Source: DATJYV01 sp035499415 (lineage in GTDB: Bacteria; Bacteroidota; Ignavibacteria; UBA10030). From it: DNA of 24,235 nt. The notes beneath the pieces were generated by a model, which ran no database searches, was not told the origin of the DNA, and saw only the letters and a list, made by a program, of their open reading frames with translations. Of the stretch, positions 8,260 to 16,211 are shown piece after piece. The DNA lies in NCBI GenBank assembly GCA_035499415.1, contig DATJYV010000237.1, positions 1 through 24,235 of the forward strand, in the 5' to 3' direction. Numbering within the stretch: position 1 is the first letter of the stretch; every line of letters begins with the position of its first letter. The translations under genes were made by a program, and so were the position numbers.

Positions 8260-8267
8260 CCCAACTT

Positions 8268-10430
8268 TTGCTTCAGGCATTCCGCAGCCGTCTCGAATAC
8301 AAGATTCTCCTCCTGATAATTGCCGTTCTCATTGTGGGATTCGGGACGTATGTGATCATAACGATCCGACAGGAATCGAATGCTCTAATGGAGCGGCAGC
8401 GCGAAACGCTCCGCGCGTCGTCCGAAGCGCTGATGGCGGGGATTCGGAATGTGATGCTCACAGGAAAATCGACATACGCCTCGGAACTCGTCAACGACAT
8501 CCGTCAAAACCTCCGATTCGTCGACGTGAACATCTACGACCGGCTCGGCCGCGAGGTCTTCCTGCGCGAAGGGGAGGGAGTCAATCCGAACGTGAACGAT
8601 CCGATGGTCGCAAAAACGCTCGAGACGAAGACACCCCAGGAAGCAATGTCCGAAACGCAGGGAGTGAACGTCTTCACCCGCTATCAACCTCTCATCAATC
8701 GTCCCGAATGCTGGCGCTGTCACGACAAATCCGAGCCGATCCGCGGCGCCATCGAAGTTGCGCTCACACCCAGCGTCGCAACGATGATGAAAGGACAGAA
8801 TGCGATCGAGGGAATGGCATCTTCGATAGGGAACGTCATTGCGACTGCCTTCAGGATGATCATGCTGGGAGGCAACGGGGATCAAATGGACACGCTCATG
8901 GCGACAGCGCGCCAGATCCCCGGGGTCGAAATGGTGCAGGTCTACAGCAAAGACGGATTCCTGCACTTTGGCCCGGAAGTGTACGAAATTCCCGACACGA
9001 CGATCATGGCGATGACAGCGGTGAAAAATCATGAGATTCGATTTGAACGGGGAGCGAAGAAGCTGAGAATGTTCATTCCGCTGGAAAACGAGGACCGCTG
9101 CCAGGTCTGCCACGGCCAGAAATTTCCCATGCGCGGAGTCATGGTGATCGATTTTGATGCCGCCCTCCTTCGTCATTTTTCTTCCGACCCCGAGAAACTG
9201 TTTACCGATGCACTTCAATCGGCGATTGTCGAGGGATTCCGGAGCATCATGCTCGTGGGACGCGCAAACTCGGTCCGTTTCTTCATGGACGAGCTTCGGA
9301 ACCAATCGGTCCTGCAGACTGTTCGGGTGTTCGACAAAGTCGGGAGCGAACGGTTTCTGAATCCGCCTCCCCGGAAACTCGAGCACTTCACGGAAGTGGT
9401 TGAGAAGCTTGACACGCTCGAGTATGTCCGCACAGAGAACGGCGAAGAGCGCCTCGTGCGGGTGACGCACATGGCGAATCAGATCCGTTGCCATGCATGT
9501 CATGGGGGGACGCAAAAAGTTCGCGCGGCGGTGGAAGTCTCCGCATCCATGAGCGAGATCAACGCTGCGATTCTCTCCAACAAGATCCGATCGGTTGCCG
9601 TCGGCATCGTTACGATCTTTCTCGCCTGGGTCGTGATCCGATTCTACATGAATTCCGTCGTCGTCCGTCCGGTCCAGGGAATCGAGAGGGTCGCGGCACG
9701 CGTTGGCGAGGGCGATTTCACCGCCCGCGCCGAGTTCACCTCATCCGACGAGATCGGGTCGCTCGCGAGCAAGATAAACGACATGGTGAGAGGGTTGCAC
9801 GAACGGTTCCATCTTGAAAAGTTTGTCTCACAGCAAACCGTCGAAGCCGTCAGAAGATCCGACCAGGCAGGTGTGCGGCTCGGAGGAGAACGAAAGATCG
9901 CGACGGTCTTCTTCTCGGACCTGCGCGGCTTCACGTCCTACTCCGAGAAAGTCGAGCCCGAGCAGGTGGTTTCCATGCTGAACGCAACGCTGGCGGACCA
10001 GGCGGAGGTCGTCAAGCGCCATGGAGGAGACATCGACAAATACGTCGGAGACGAAATGGTGGCGGTCTTTACGGGAGAGAAGATGGTTGAGCGCGCGATC
10101 AGCGCCGCAGTGGAAATTCAGCGTCGACATCGGCTGCGCAGCGGACCGCCGGGAGAGCAGATCGGCATCGGGATCGGAATTAATTCCGGTGACATGGTCA
10201 TGGGAGCGATGGGGAGTGCGGAGCGAATGGACTACACAGTCATCGGAGACAACGTCAACCTCGGCGCCCGGCTCTGCAGCGTCGCGCTTCCGCATCAGAT
10301 CCTCGTGTCGGAATTCTCGGCGGCGCGTCTTGAGCGCGAATCCGAGTTCCAACTTGTCCCGCTCGACCCGGTCGCTGTCAAAGGGAAGCAAGCACCGGTA
10401 AAAGTATTCGAGGTGCGCTACGATGCGTGA
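8268..10430 (+). CDS. Membrane adenylyl cyclase with triplicated CXXCH haem-sensor module, HAMP and class III catalytic domain
   Basis: A 720-residue signalling enzyme predicted to make cAMP. Order: TM1 (about 13-33); an extracytoplasmic region of three tandem modules, each with a helix around IML-G, a PAS/Cache-like VxVYDxxG strand and a terminal CXXCH (CWRCH at 148, CQVCH at 278, CHACH at 408, exactly 130 residues apart); TM2 (about 440-460); HAMP (about 466-510); class III cyclase domain (about 540-720). Catalytic metal aspartates are Asp551 and Asp595. Lys591 and Thr657 occupy the purine-recognition positions (a Lys/Thr pair, as in cyanobacterial CyaC, so ATP is preferred), and Asn664 and Arg668 the transition-state positions. 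The motifs predict three covalent c-type haems in the periplasm. The start is TTG 8268. The sensed signal (redox state, NO, CO or O2) is unknown. The phosphatase gene follows after 51 nt. Confidence 0.93.
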   Translation: MLQAFRSRLEYKILLLIIAVLIVGFGTYVIITIRQESNALMERQRETLRASSEALMAGIRNVMLTGKSTYASELVNDIRQNLRFVDVNIYDRLGREVFLREGEGVNPNVNDPMVAKTLETKTPQEAMSETQGVNVFTRYQPLINRPECWRCHDKSEPIRGAIEVALTPSVATMMKGQNAIEGMASSIGNVIATAFRMIMLGGNGDQMDTLMATARQIPGVEMVQVYSKDGFLHFGPEVYEIPDTTIMAMTAVKNHEIRFERGAKKLRMFIPLENEDRCQVCHGQKFPMRGVMVIDFDAALLRHFSSDPEKLFTDALQSAIVEGFRSIMLVGRANSVRFFMDELRNQSVLQTVRVFDKVGSERFLNPPPRKLEHFTEVVEKLDTLEYVRTENGEERLVRVTHMANQIRCHACHGGTQKVRAAVEVSASMSEINAAILSNKIRSVAVGIVTIFLAWVVIRFYMNSVVVRPVQGIERVAARVGEGDFTARAEFTSSDEIGSLASKINDMVRGLHERFHLEKFVSQQTVEAVRRSDQAGVRLGGERKIATVFFSDLRGFTSYSEKVEPEQVVSMLNATLADQAEVVKRHGGDIDKYVGDEMVAVFTGEKMVERAISAAVEIQRRHRLRSGPPGEQIGIGIGINSGDMVMGAMGSAERMDYTVIGDNVNLGARLCSVALPHQILVSEFSAARLERESEFQLVPLDPVAVKGKQAPVKVFEVRYDA

Positions 10431-10481
10431 CCTGGCCCGTGAAACCCGCAGCTCCCAGGCCTCCTTGATGAGGACGGACCA

Positions 10482-11714
10482 ATGAACCAACGCCGTCTTT
10501 ACAGGACCATCGAGAGCTTCGCGTCCGAGCATCTGCGGACCGAGAAGGATCTCCTGAAGCATGTTCTCAACGAGATCGTCAAGAGCGAAAACCTCGCTCT
10601 CAAAGGAGGGCGGATCTGGCAATATGAGCCGACGACGGAGTCATACCGCCTGATCCACCAGATCGGCGCCATCGAACGGCTCGAATCGGGTTATAAGATT
10701 GCCGTGGCGCAGTATCCCGTCTTTGTCCAGTTGGCGGAACAGAGGGCGATGATCGCCAATGAAACCGACCGCTATCTTCGCAAGAAGGGCATTCTGAAGT
10801 TCTCCGCCATCGGAGTCGGGGAGAAGATCAAATACAAGGATGCCCATGTGCATCAATACGTCCTTGCGTTCAACACGGAGATCCCGGACCAGAACCTTCT
10901 GCCCGACCTGAACATTATCAGCGTTGCGGTCACGTCAATGCTCCGCAGTAAGAAGAGCGAACAGAAGGCCGCCCTCCTCGAGAAAGACATCGACAAAGCC
11001 CGGGACATCCAGCAGAGCATTCTTCCGGAATCGTCCGCCCGATTCTCTCATTACGATATCTATGGCGTCTCGCTGCCGGACCGGATCGTCGGAGGCGATT
11101 TTTTCGACTACCTTTTCTCCGACGAAGAAAAGGACCGGATGAGCATTGTTGTCGGCGACGCGGCGAGCAAGGGGTTACGCGCCGCCGCGCAGGCGCTTTA
11201 CGTCGTCGGCGCGATCCGGATGGGAATTTCCTACCACACGAAGATCAGTTCCCTCATGTCGCGCATCAACAAGATCGTCAACCGCTCTTTTTCCGAGGAG
11301 CAGTTTGTATCGATGTTTTACGCCGAGTTGACGGAAAACGAAAAGGGTCTTCTGCTCTACTCCAACGCCGGCCATAACAGTCCCATCGTCCTCCACGCGG
11401 CCGACGGAAGCATCGAATTGCTCGAGCCGACGGGACAGCTTCTCGGTCCATTCCCGCAGGAAAATTACCGCGTCGAGAACACGCTCCTCGGCATCGGCGA
11501 TGTGGTCCTCATCTACACCGACGGCATCAGCGAAGCGCGGGACGCCGCCGGCCGGACGTATTCCGAGCAGCGCATTTCCGACGCACTCCAGCGCCTCCAT
11601 GGTGCGTCCCCGAGAGTGATCTGCGAAGAAATCCTGAAGGACGTGCAGGAATTTTCCCGCGGGGCCGATTACAGCGACGACAAGACCATCGTGGTATTTA
11701 AGCGGGTTCATTGA
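10482..11714 (+). CDS. GAF-SpoIIE (RsbU-like) PPM-type serine phosphatase
   Basis: A 410-residue soluble protein. The N-terminal ~155 residues look like a GAF-type sensory domain; a linker helix with ARDIQQSILPE (173-183) leads to a PPM/SpoIIE phosphatase. Metal-binding aspartates are visible in VGGDFFDY (Asp206), VVGDAASKG (Asp226), YTDGISEA (Asp347) and SDDKT (Asp399/400). NAGHNSP at 295-301 is also typical. Such enzymes dephosphorylate anti-anti-sigma (STAS) proteins in partner-switching cascades. No STAS or RsbW-type kinase gene is nearby, so the substrate is unknown. The start ATG has AGGAC 6-10 nt upstream. It is probably cotranscribed with the cyclase gene. Confidence 0.92.
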   Translation: MNQRRLYRTIESFASEHLRTEKDLLKHVLNEIVKSENLALKGGRIWQYEPTTESYRLIHQIGAIERLESGYKIAVAQYPVFVQLAEQRAMIANETDRYLRKKGILKFSAIGVGEKIKYKDAHVHQYVLAFNTEIPDQNLLPDLNIISVAVTSMLRSKKSEQKAALLEKDIDKARDIQQSILPESSARFSHYDIYGVSLPDRIVGGDFFDYLFSDEEKDRMSIVVGDAASKGLRAAAQALYVVGAIRMGISYHTKISSLMSRINKIVNRSFSEEQFVSMFYAELTENEKGLLLYSNAGHNSPIVLHAADGSIELLEPTGQLLGPFPQENYRVENTLLGIGDVVLIYTDGISEARDAAGRTYSEQRISDALQRLHGASPRVICEEILKDVQEFSRGADYSDDKTIVVFKRVH

Positions 11715-11739
11715 CTTTGATACATCATTTGTGAACATT
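11711..11739 (+). promoter_or_regulatory. Weak putative promoter upstream of herA
   Basis: TTGACT at 11711-11716 (overlapping the phosphatase stop codon) and AACATT at 11734-11739 are 17 nt apart. The -35 element is good and the -10 element poor. Confidence 0.25.
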
Positions 11740-11746
11740 GCGTCGG

Positions 11747-11763
11747 GAGCGGCCGTGCCGCTC
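11747..11763 (+). other. Small hairpin in the herA leader
   Basis: GAGCGGC at 11747-11753 and GCCGCTC at 11757-11763 form a perfect 7-bp stem with a 3-nt loop, extendable by two G-U pairs. No T-run follows, so it is unlikely to terminate transcription by itself. It ends 25 nt before the herA start. Confidence 0.35.
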
Positions 11764-11788
11764 TTCCCTCATTCCGAAAGGCGGGCGA

Positions 11789-13387
11789 ATGGAAGAAAAA
11801 TATCTGGGCGTCGTCGTTTCTGTGACGAACGGGATGCTCAACGTGCTTCTCGATGCGGGCATTACAACGCTCAAGAAGGAGCTCAACGGTAAGACGTACT
11901 ACATCGGCCAGATCGGAACCTACGTTCTGATTCCGATCGGGTCGGTTGTGCTCCTGGGCATGGTTTCGGAGCTCCGCAAGGAGGAGCTGACGGTGAACGG
12001 CCAGTCCCGTCAACGGTATATCATGCTGGTTTCGCCCGTGGGAACGGTGAAGGGGGGAAGGTACGAGCGGGGCGTTTCTCTCTACCCGGTTGCCGATACC
12101 GCCGTCTATCTGGCGGAAGATGCGGACCTGGCGGTTGCGTTCGCCGTTTTTCAGCGATACGGATTTTCCGTCGGTCAGATATCGCTGTTCGAGAATCAGC
12201 GGGCGTTCCTTGACGCCAACAAGTTCTTCGGAAAACACATTGCCGTCCTCGGGTCGAGCGGCTCCGGCAAATCGTGCACCGTCGCATCGATCCTCCAGAA
12301 GGTTTCAAAATATCCGGATACGAACATCCTGATTCTCGACATCCACAACGAATATGAGAAAGCGTTCGCCGGGAGCTGCAACCATCTCGATATCGCAGAG
12401 TTTGAGTTGCCGTACTGGCTGATGAACTTCGACGAGATTCGTGAAATGTTCGTGGACGAAAAAGACGAGAATGCGTCGAGCCAGATCACCGTGCTCAAAG
12501 ACCTGATCATCGCGTCCAAAAAGGGGAAGAACCCTGAGATGTCGACGCTGATCACGATCGATACACCGGTCTTTTACGACCTGAGCGAGATCCGGGCACG
12601 AATGCAGTTCCTCGACACGGAGAAAGTGACCATGGGGGCCGCTGTCAAAGAAGGGCCGTTTTATGGCAAGTTTACAAGGTTTCTCGTCCGATTGGACGGA
12701 AAACTGAACGACCCGCGCTACGCGTTCATGTTCCGGCCGAAGAAGTACATCGCCTCCGTCCTGCTGAACGACCTTCTTGCCCGCATCCTGGGTGCCGACG
12801 GTTCCGCGCAGGTCACGATCCTCGACCTCAGCGGCGTCCCGTTCGATATCGTCAACACGATCGTGTCGCTCCTCGCCCGGATGGTGTTCGACTTTAACTT
12901 CTGGAATCCCAACCGGCGGGACTTTCCCATCCTCATTGTGTTCGAGGAGGCGCACAATTATCTCCCCAGCTCCGGGTCCAGCAATGCCGCGAGGCGGACG
13001 GTGGAGCGTATTGCGAAGGAGGGAAGGAAGTACGGCGTCAGCTGCATGGTGGTGAGTCAGAGGCCGGTGGAGGTGTCGGAAACGATTCTCTCACAGTGCA
13101 ATAACTACGTCGTCCTTCGATTGACAAATCCGCTCGACCAGAATTACATTCGCCGGCTCGTGCCCGATACGTTCGCAAGTCTCACTGAGGTTCTTCCCTC
13201 GCTCCGGCAGGGTGAGGCGCTCATCGTCGGCGAGTCGATCTCCATGCCTCTGCGCGTGCAGATCGATTATCCGAATCCGGAACCGGACAGCAGCGATATC
13301 AAGTTTTATGAGAAGTGGAAGCAGAGCGACTCGAAGACGAAGATTCAGGATGTCGTCACGCGTTGGTGGAAGCAGGAGAAGGTTTAG
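11789..13387 (+). CDS. HerA-type hexameric DNA-pumping ATPase (DUF87)
   Basis: A 532-residue member of the HerA/FtsK superfamily. An N-terminal beta-rich HAS-barrel-like region (about 1-110) precedes the RecA-like core. Walker A is GSSGSGKS (155-162), LILDIHNEYE (181-190) is the usual strand with the HNEY signature, Walker B is ILIVFEEAH (381-389) with the catalytic glutamates, and SQRP (423-426) is the sensor motif. HerA proteins translocate DNA, classically with the nuclease NurA in end resection, or with SIR2- or nuclease-type effectors in phage defence. No partner gene is in this window. ATG 11789 is chosen because GAAAGGCGGG lies just upstream; an earlier in-frame start at 11738 would add 17 unconserved residues. 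Confidence 0.92.
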   Translation: MEEKYLGVVVSVTNGMLNVLLDAGITTLKKELNGKTYYIGQIGTYVLIPIGSVVLLGMVSELRKEELTVNGQSRQRYIMLVSPVGTVKGGRYERGVSLYPVADTAVYLAEDADLAVAFAVFQRYGFSVGQISLFENQRAFLDANKFFGKHIAVLGSSGSGKSCTVASILQKVSKYPDTNILILDIHNEYEKAFAGSCNHLDIAEFELPYWLMNFDEIREMFVDEKDENASSQITVLKDLIIASKKGKNPEMSTLITIDTPVFYDLSEIRARMQFLDTEKVTMGAAVKEGPFYGKFTRFLVRLDGKLNDPRYAFMFRPKKYIASVLLNDLLARILGADGSAQVTILDLSGVPFDIVNTIVSLLARMVFDFNFWNPNRRDFPILIVFEEAHNYLPSSGSSNAARRTVERIAKEGRKYGVSCMVVSQRPVEVSETILSQCNNYVVLRLTNPLDQNYIRRLVPDTFASLTEVLPSLRQGEALIVGESISMPLRVQIDYPNPEPDSSDIKFYEKWKQSDSKTKIQDVVTRWWKQEKV

Positions 13388-13410
13388 AATTTCCATGTGA
13401 GGAATCACCT

Positions 13411-14355
13411 ATGCTGATAAAAAAAGCGGACGAACTTCGTTCATCGGAAATCACACCCGAGAGTCTGTATCGCGGGAGGAGAGCATTCATCCGCGCCGCA
13501 GCGCTCGCGGGCGTGGGATTGGTCGCCGGCTCCGTGCTGCCGGCTTCGGCGCGAGGCCAGGAACGCTGGCCGCGGGGAAAGAAAGGGCCGTACGACACGG
13601 ATGAGGAGCCGAATACCTACAACGATATTACGCACTACAACAATTTCTACGAGTTTGGCACGGACAAGAGCGACCCTGCGGAGTACTCCGGAAGCTTCAA
13701 GCCGCTCCCGTGGTCGGTCCGGATAGAAGGAGAAGTCAAGAAGCCGGCGACGTACTCGCTGGAGGAGCTTGTGAAACCGTTCACGCTTGAAGACCGCATC
13801 TACCGTATGCGGTGCGTCGAGGGATGGTCGATGGTCGTGCCGTGGCGTGGATTTCCCCTGGCCGACCTGATCAAGCGCGTCCAACCGACGTCGAAGGCGA
13901 AATTCGTCGCTTTTGAAACCGTGCTGAGGCCGTCCGAGATGCCGGGCCAGCGTGACGCGGTTCTCGAGTGGCCGTACGTCGAAGGGCTGCGGATGGACGA
14001 AGCGCTGAATTCCCTCACGCTTCTGGTTACCGGACTCTACGGCAAACCGCTCCCGAACCAGGACGGCGCGCCGATCCGGCTGGTCATCCCGTGGAAGTAC
14101 GGGTTCAAAGGAATAAAATCGATCGTGAAGATCCGCCTCGTCGAAGACCAGCCGCCCACGACGTGGAACATCGCGAATGCCCATGAGTACGGCTTTTACT
14201 CGAATGTGAACCCGGAGGTCGACCATCCGCGGTGGAGTCAAAAAAGCGAGCGGCGGATCGGCGAGTTCTTCAAGAGAAAGACGTTGATGTTCAACGGCTA
14301 CGCCGACCAGGTCGCCCAGATGTACTCCGGCATGGATCTCCGCAAGTATTTTTAG
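13411..14355 (+). CDS. msrP: Periplasmic protein-methionine-sulfoxide reductase, catalytic subunit MsrP
   Basis: Molybdopterin enzyme (formerly YedY) that reduces methionine sulfoxide in periplasmic proteins, with electrons from MsrQ. It is 314 residues. A twin-arginine signal is at residues 21-50 (RGRRAFIR followed by a hydrophobic stretch). The Mo-coordinating cysteine is Cys135 in YRMRCVEGWSMVVPWRGFPL. Further family segments are PYVEGLRMDEA, GAPIRLVIPWKYGFKGIKSI and the C-terminal FNGYADQV. ATG 13411 is preferred because GAGGA lies about 7 nt upstream and the Tat motif is then correctly placed. It lies 23 nt after the HerA gene and 5 nt before msrQ, so it is in one transcription unit with them. 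Confidence 0.96.
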   Translation: MLIKKADELRSSEITPESLYRGRRAFIRAAALAGVGLVAGSVLPASARGQERWPRGKKGPYDTDEEPNTYNDITHYNNFYEFGTDKSDPAEYSGSFKPLPWSVRIEGEVKKPATYSLEELVKPFTLEDRIYRMRCVEGWSMVVPWRGFPLADLIKRVQPTSKAKFVAFETVLRPSEMPGQRDAVLEWPYVEGLRMDEALNSLTLLVTGLYGKPLPNQDGAPIRLVIPWKYGFKGIKSIVKIRLVEDQPPTTWNIANAHEYGFYSNVNPEVDHPRWSQKSERRIGEFFKRKTLMFNGYADQVAQMYSGMDLRKYF

Positions 14356-14360
14356 CTTCG

Positions 14361-15005
14361 ATGAAAAGCTTCGATTGGACCCGGCGGGTTGTCAAGCCCG
14401 CCGTTTTTATTCTCTGCCTCGTTCCGCTCCTGACCCTGGTCTTCGATGGGCTCACCGGCCGCCTCAGCCCGAACCCCATTTCGGACATTACGGATCTGAC
14501 GGGCATCTGGACCCTCCGGTTTCTTGTCATCACCCTTTCGGTCACTCCCATCCGACGCATCAGCGGTTGGAGCGGCGCCGCCCGCCTTCGGCGAATGCTC
14601 GGCCTCTTCGCATTCTTCTATGTTTCACTTCATTTTCTCACATACATTTATCTTGATAAATTCTTCGACCTGGATGACATGATCGCAGACGTCTCGAAGC
14701 GCCCGTTCATCACCGTCGGGTTCGCGAGCTTCCTGCTCCTCATTCCCCTTGCCGTCACCTCGAACGACCGGATGACCCGCTGGCTTGGCGGCAAACGGTG
14801 GAAGCGCCTTCATCAACTCATTTATATCATCGTCGTCGGAGGCATCATCCATTACACGTGGCGCCTCAAAGCCGGCTATTTCCGGCCCGGCGTCTACGCG
14901 GCCATCGTCGGTATCCTCTTTCTGTACCGCATCATTGTCGCTCTCCGCCCGAGACTCGCGAAAATTCAGGGTGACTCCCGACAGAATGCTCCGAACGCCG
15001 CATGA
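14361..15005 (+). CDS. msrQ: Haem-containing membrane subunit MsrQ
   Basis: Inner-membrane b-type cytochrome (formerly YedZ, ferric-reductase-like domain) that passes electrons from the quinone pool to MsrP. It is 214 residues with about six hydrophobic helices. Candidate haem ligands are His91 (YVSLHFLTYIYLD), His151 (KRLHQLIYI) and His164 (GGIIHYTW), matching the family pattern. The N-terminal NPISDITDLTGIW segment is also characteristic. It begins 5 nt after the msrP stop. Its own stop overlaps the next gene start (ATGA), so that gene may be functionally linked. Confidence 0.96.
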   Translation: MKSFDWTRRVVKPAVFILCLVPLLTLVFDGLTGRLSPNPISDITDLTGIWTLRFLVITLSVTPIRRISGWSGAARLRRMLGLFAFFYVSLHFLTYIYLDKFFDLDDMIADVSKRPFITVGFASFLLLIPLAVTSNDRMTRWLGGKRWKRLHQLIYIIVVGGIIHYTWRLKAGYFRPGVYAAIVGILFLYRIIVALRPRLAKIQGDSRQNAPNAA

Positions 15006-16114
15006 AACGCGGATTCCGGGCGGGAGTACATCTCGTCCTCGCGTTCTTGAGTCCGGTTGTTGCGATCTTCCATCCTCCAACGCTCCTCGCTCAGGACGAC
15101 AGTTTCTTCTACCACGGACTGCCGTACGGCTCCGAATCCACGTTCAATCCAATTTCCGTCATCCTCAACGGCGGGCTTGATGAGCTCCAGTCGTATGGCG
15201 AATCCCACAGCATCGCGGATATACCGTGGAAGGGAGGGGCGACAAGCGTCTGGCGCAATATCACCGCACCGCTCCCGGTCCTCAACACGTACGGTTGGGG
15301 GAATTTTCTCGACCACGAGATCATCCCCTCCAGCTTGAGCATGGAACGGGCGCAATGGTTTCCGAATTACACGCTTCATCTGGTCGGGGGCGGAATGGTC
15401 TATCGGAAATTGGAAGAATGGTACGATGCATCGGGGTACCCCGCGCCGTACGTCTGCGCCGGCGTAACCGCAATGGTCTATCACTTCGTGAATGAAATTG
15501 TCGAGAACGGACCGGCGGTTTTTGCGAACGAGGATCCGATTCCGGACCTGCTGATCTTCGACCCTCTCGGCATAATTCTCTTCAGCTTCGACGGCGTCTC
15601 CCGCTATTTTTCTTCGACCCTCTCGCTCAATGACTGGTCGTTTCAGCCCGCTCTTTCGTTCGGGCCTCCTGCGGTTCGGAACGTCGGCCAGAACTTCGTC
15701 ATAAAATATCCTCTGACGTCCTCGGGCAGGACGAGTCTCTTCTACCATTTCGGGGCGTTCGGAATGCTGGGGCTCTCGCTGAAGAACACAAGCGAAGAAT
15801 CGGTATCCTTCGGCGCCGGCCTGACATCGAAGTCGGTCTATCACACGAGCTCGACCGACCTTGTGCCGACCGTTGCGATCCACGTCGGTCCCATCGCCGG
15901 GATCTATTTTGACCGGCGCAACTCGCTGCTGGCCTCGCTGGTGGTTGCCGACAATTTCAACGAAATCGTGCGGCTGAACACCTTTCCGGGGATGCTCGAC
16001 ATTGGCGGTGTTTCGCCCGGCTTCTTCGTGTCCGTGGGGGAACGCGCTCAGATGACTGCGGGGATTACCGCTTCGTTCTCGCCTGTCGGGATCGCCGCCC
16101 GTTTTCCGCGCTAA
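15002..16114 (+). CDS. Exported protein of unknown function, coupled to msrQ
   Basis: A 370-residue protein with an N-terminal signal peptide (hydrophobic stretch about 8-28, cleavage likely near LLAQDD). The middle part (about 95-200) has a conserved-looking core: YGWGNFLDHE, HLVGGGMVYRKLEEW, a hydrophobic helix AGVTAMVYHFVNEIVENGP, then DPIPDLLIFDPLGIILF. This helix-then-PDLLxxDPLG layout loosely recalls the DUF2279/DUF3943 envelope families, but I cannot assign it. The C-terminal ~170 residues alternate aromatic and small residues, compatible with beta strands of an outer-membrane domain. Translation is coupled to msrQ by an ATGA overlap. The gene is followed by 109 nt with a promoter for the next unit. 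Confidence 0.75.
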   Translation: MKRGFRAGVHLVLAFLSPVVAIFHPPTLLAQDDSFFYHGLPYGSESTFNPISVILNGGLDELQSYGESHSIADIPWKGGATSVWRNITAPLPVLNTYGWGNFLDHEIIPSSLSMERAQWFPNYTLHLVGGGMVYRKLEEWYDASGYPAPYVCAGVTAMVYHFVNEIVENGPAVFANEDPIPDLLIFDPLGIILFSFDGVSRYFSSTLSLNDWSFQPALSFGPPAVRNVGQNFVIKYPLTSSGRTSLFYHFGAFGMLGLSLKNTSEESVSFGAGLTSKSVYHTSSTDLVPTVAIHVGPIAGIYFDRRNSLLASLVVADNFNEIVRLNTFPGMLDIGGVSPGFFVSVGERAQMTAGITASFSPVGIAARFPR

Positions 16115-16149
16115 GCATCATCCTTAACCAAAAATTCATTCCCGGCGGC

Positions 16150-16178
16150 TTGAATCATTCTGTGAATGTTTCTACATT
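16150..16178 (+). promoter_or_regulatory. Putative sigma70-type promoter for the lipoprotein/coiled-coil unit
   Basis: TTGAAT at 16150-16155 and TACATT at 16173-16178 are spaced by 17 nt. This places the transcript start near 16185, followed by a GGAGG ribosome-binding site at 16212-16216. Confidence 0.5.
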
Positions 16179-16211
16179 CCGTCTGCTTTCAAACTCACCG
16201 TTTTTCATCCT

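Larger units (their letters stand above)
7884..8267 (+). other. Long non-coding leader region upstream of the cyclase gene
   Basis: 384 nt with no recognisable protein in any frame. It holds a 23-nt dyad at 7957-7979 (TGACGT...ACGTCA with one internal mismatch), a hairpin with arms CTCGG 8039-8043 and CCGAG 8053-8057, and an alternative stem TCGATCC 8048-8054 with GGATCGA 8074-8080 whose loop can form a further TTTC/GAAA stem. The two stems share bases and would exclude each other. A promoter-like pair lies near the 3' end. The dyad could be an operator or part of an mRNA end for the preceding gene; there is no T-run to call a terminator. Confidence 0.35.

Noticed and set aside
8008..8316. 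Possible small gene in the gap before the cyclase
   Set aside because: Arg/Ser/Pro-rich translation without motif or ribosome-binding site, and it runs into the cyclase gene in another frame.
8385..9515. Minus-strand open frame (376 codons) opposite the cyclase sensor region
   Set aside because: The plus-strand protein has clear repeats, TM helices and haem motifs. The antisense product is His/Arg-rich with no motif.
11789..13387. HerA as part of an antiphage defence island
   Set aside because: No SIR2, DUF4297, nuclease, reverse transcriptase or other defence gene is nearby and the neighbours are housekeeping or signalling genes.
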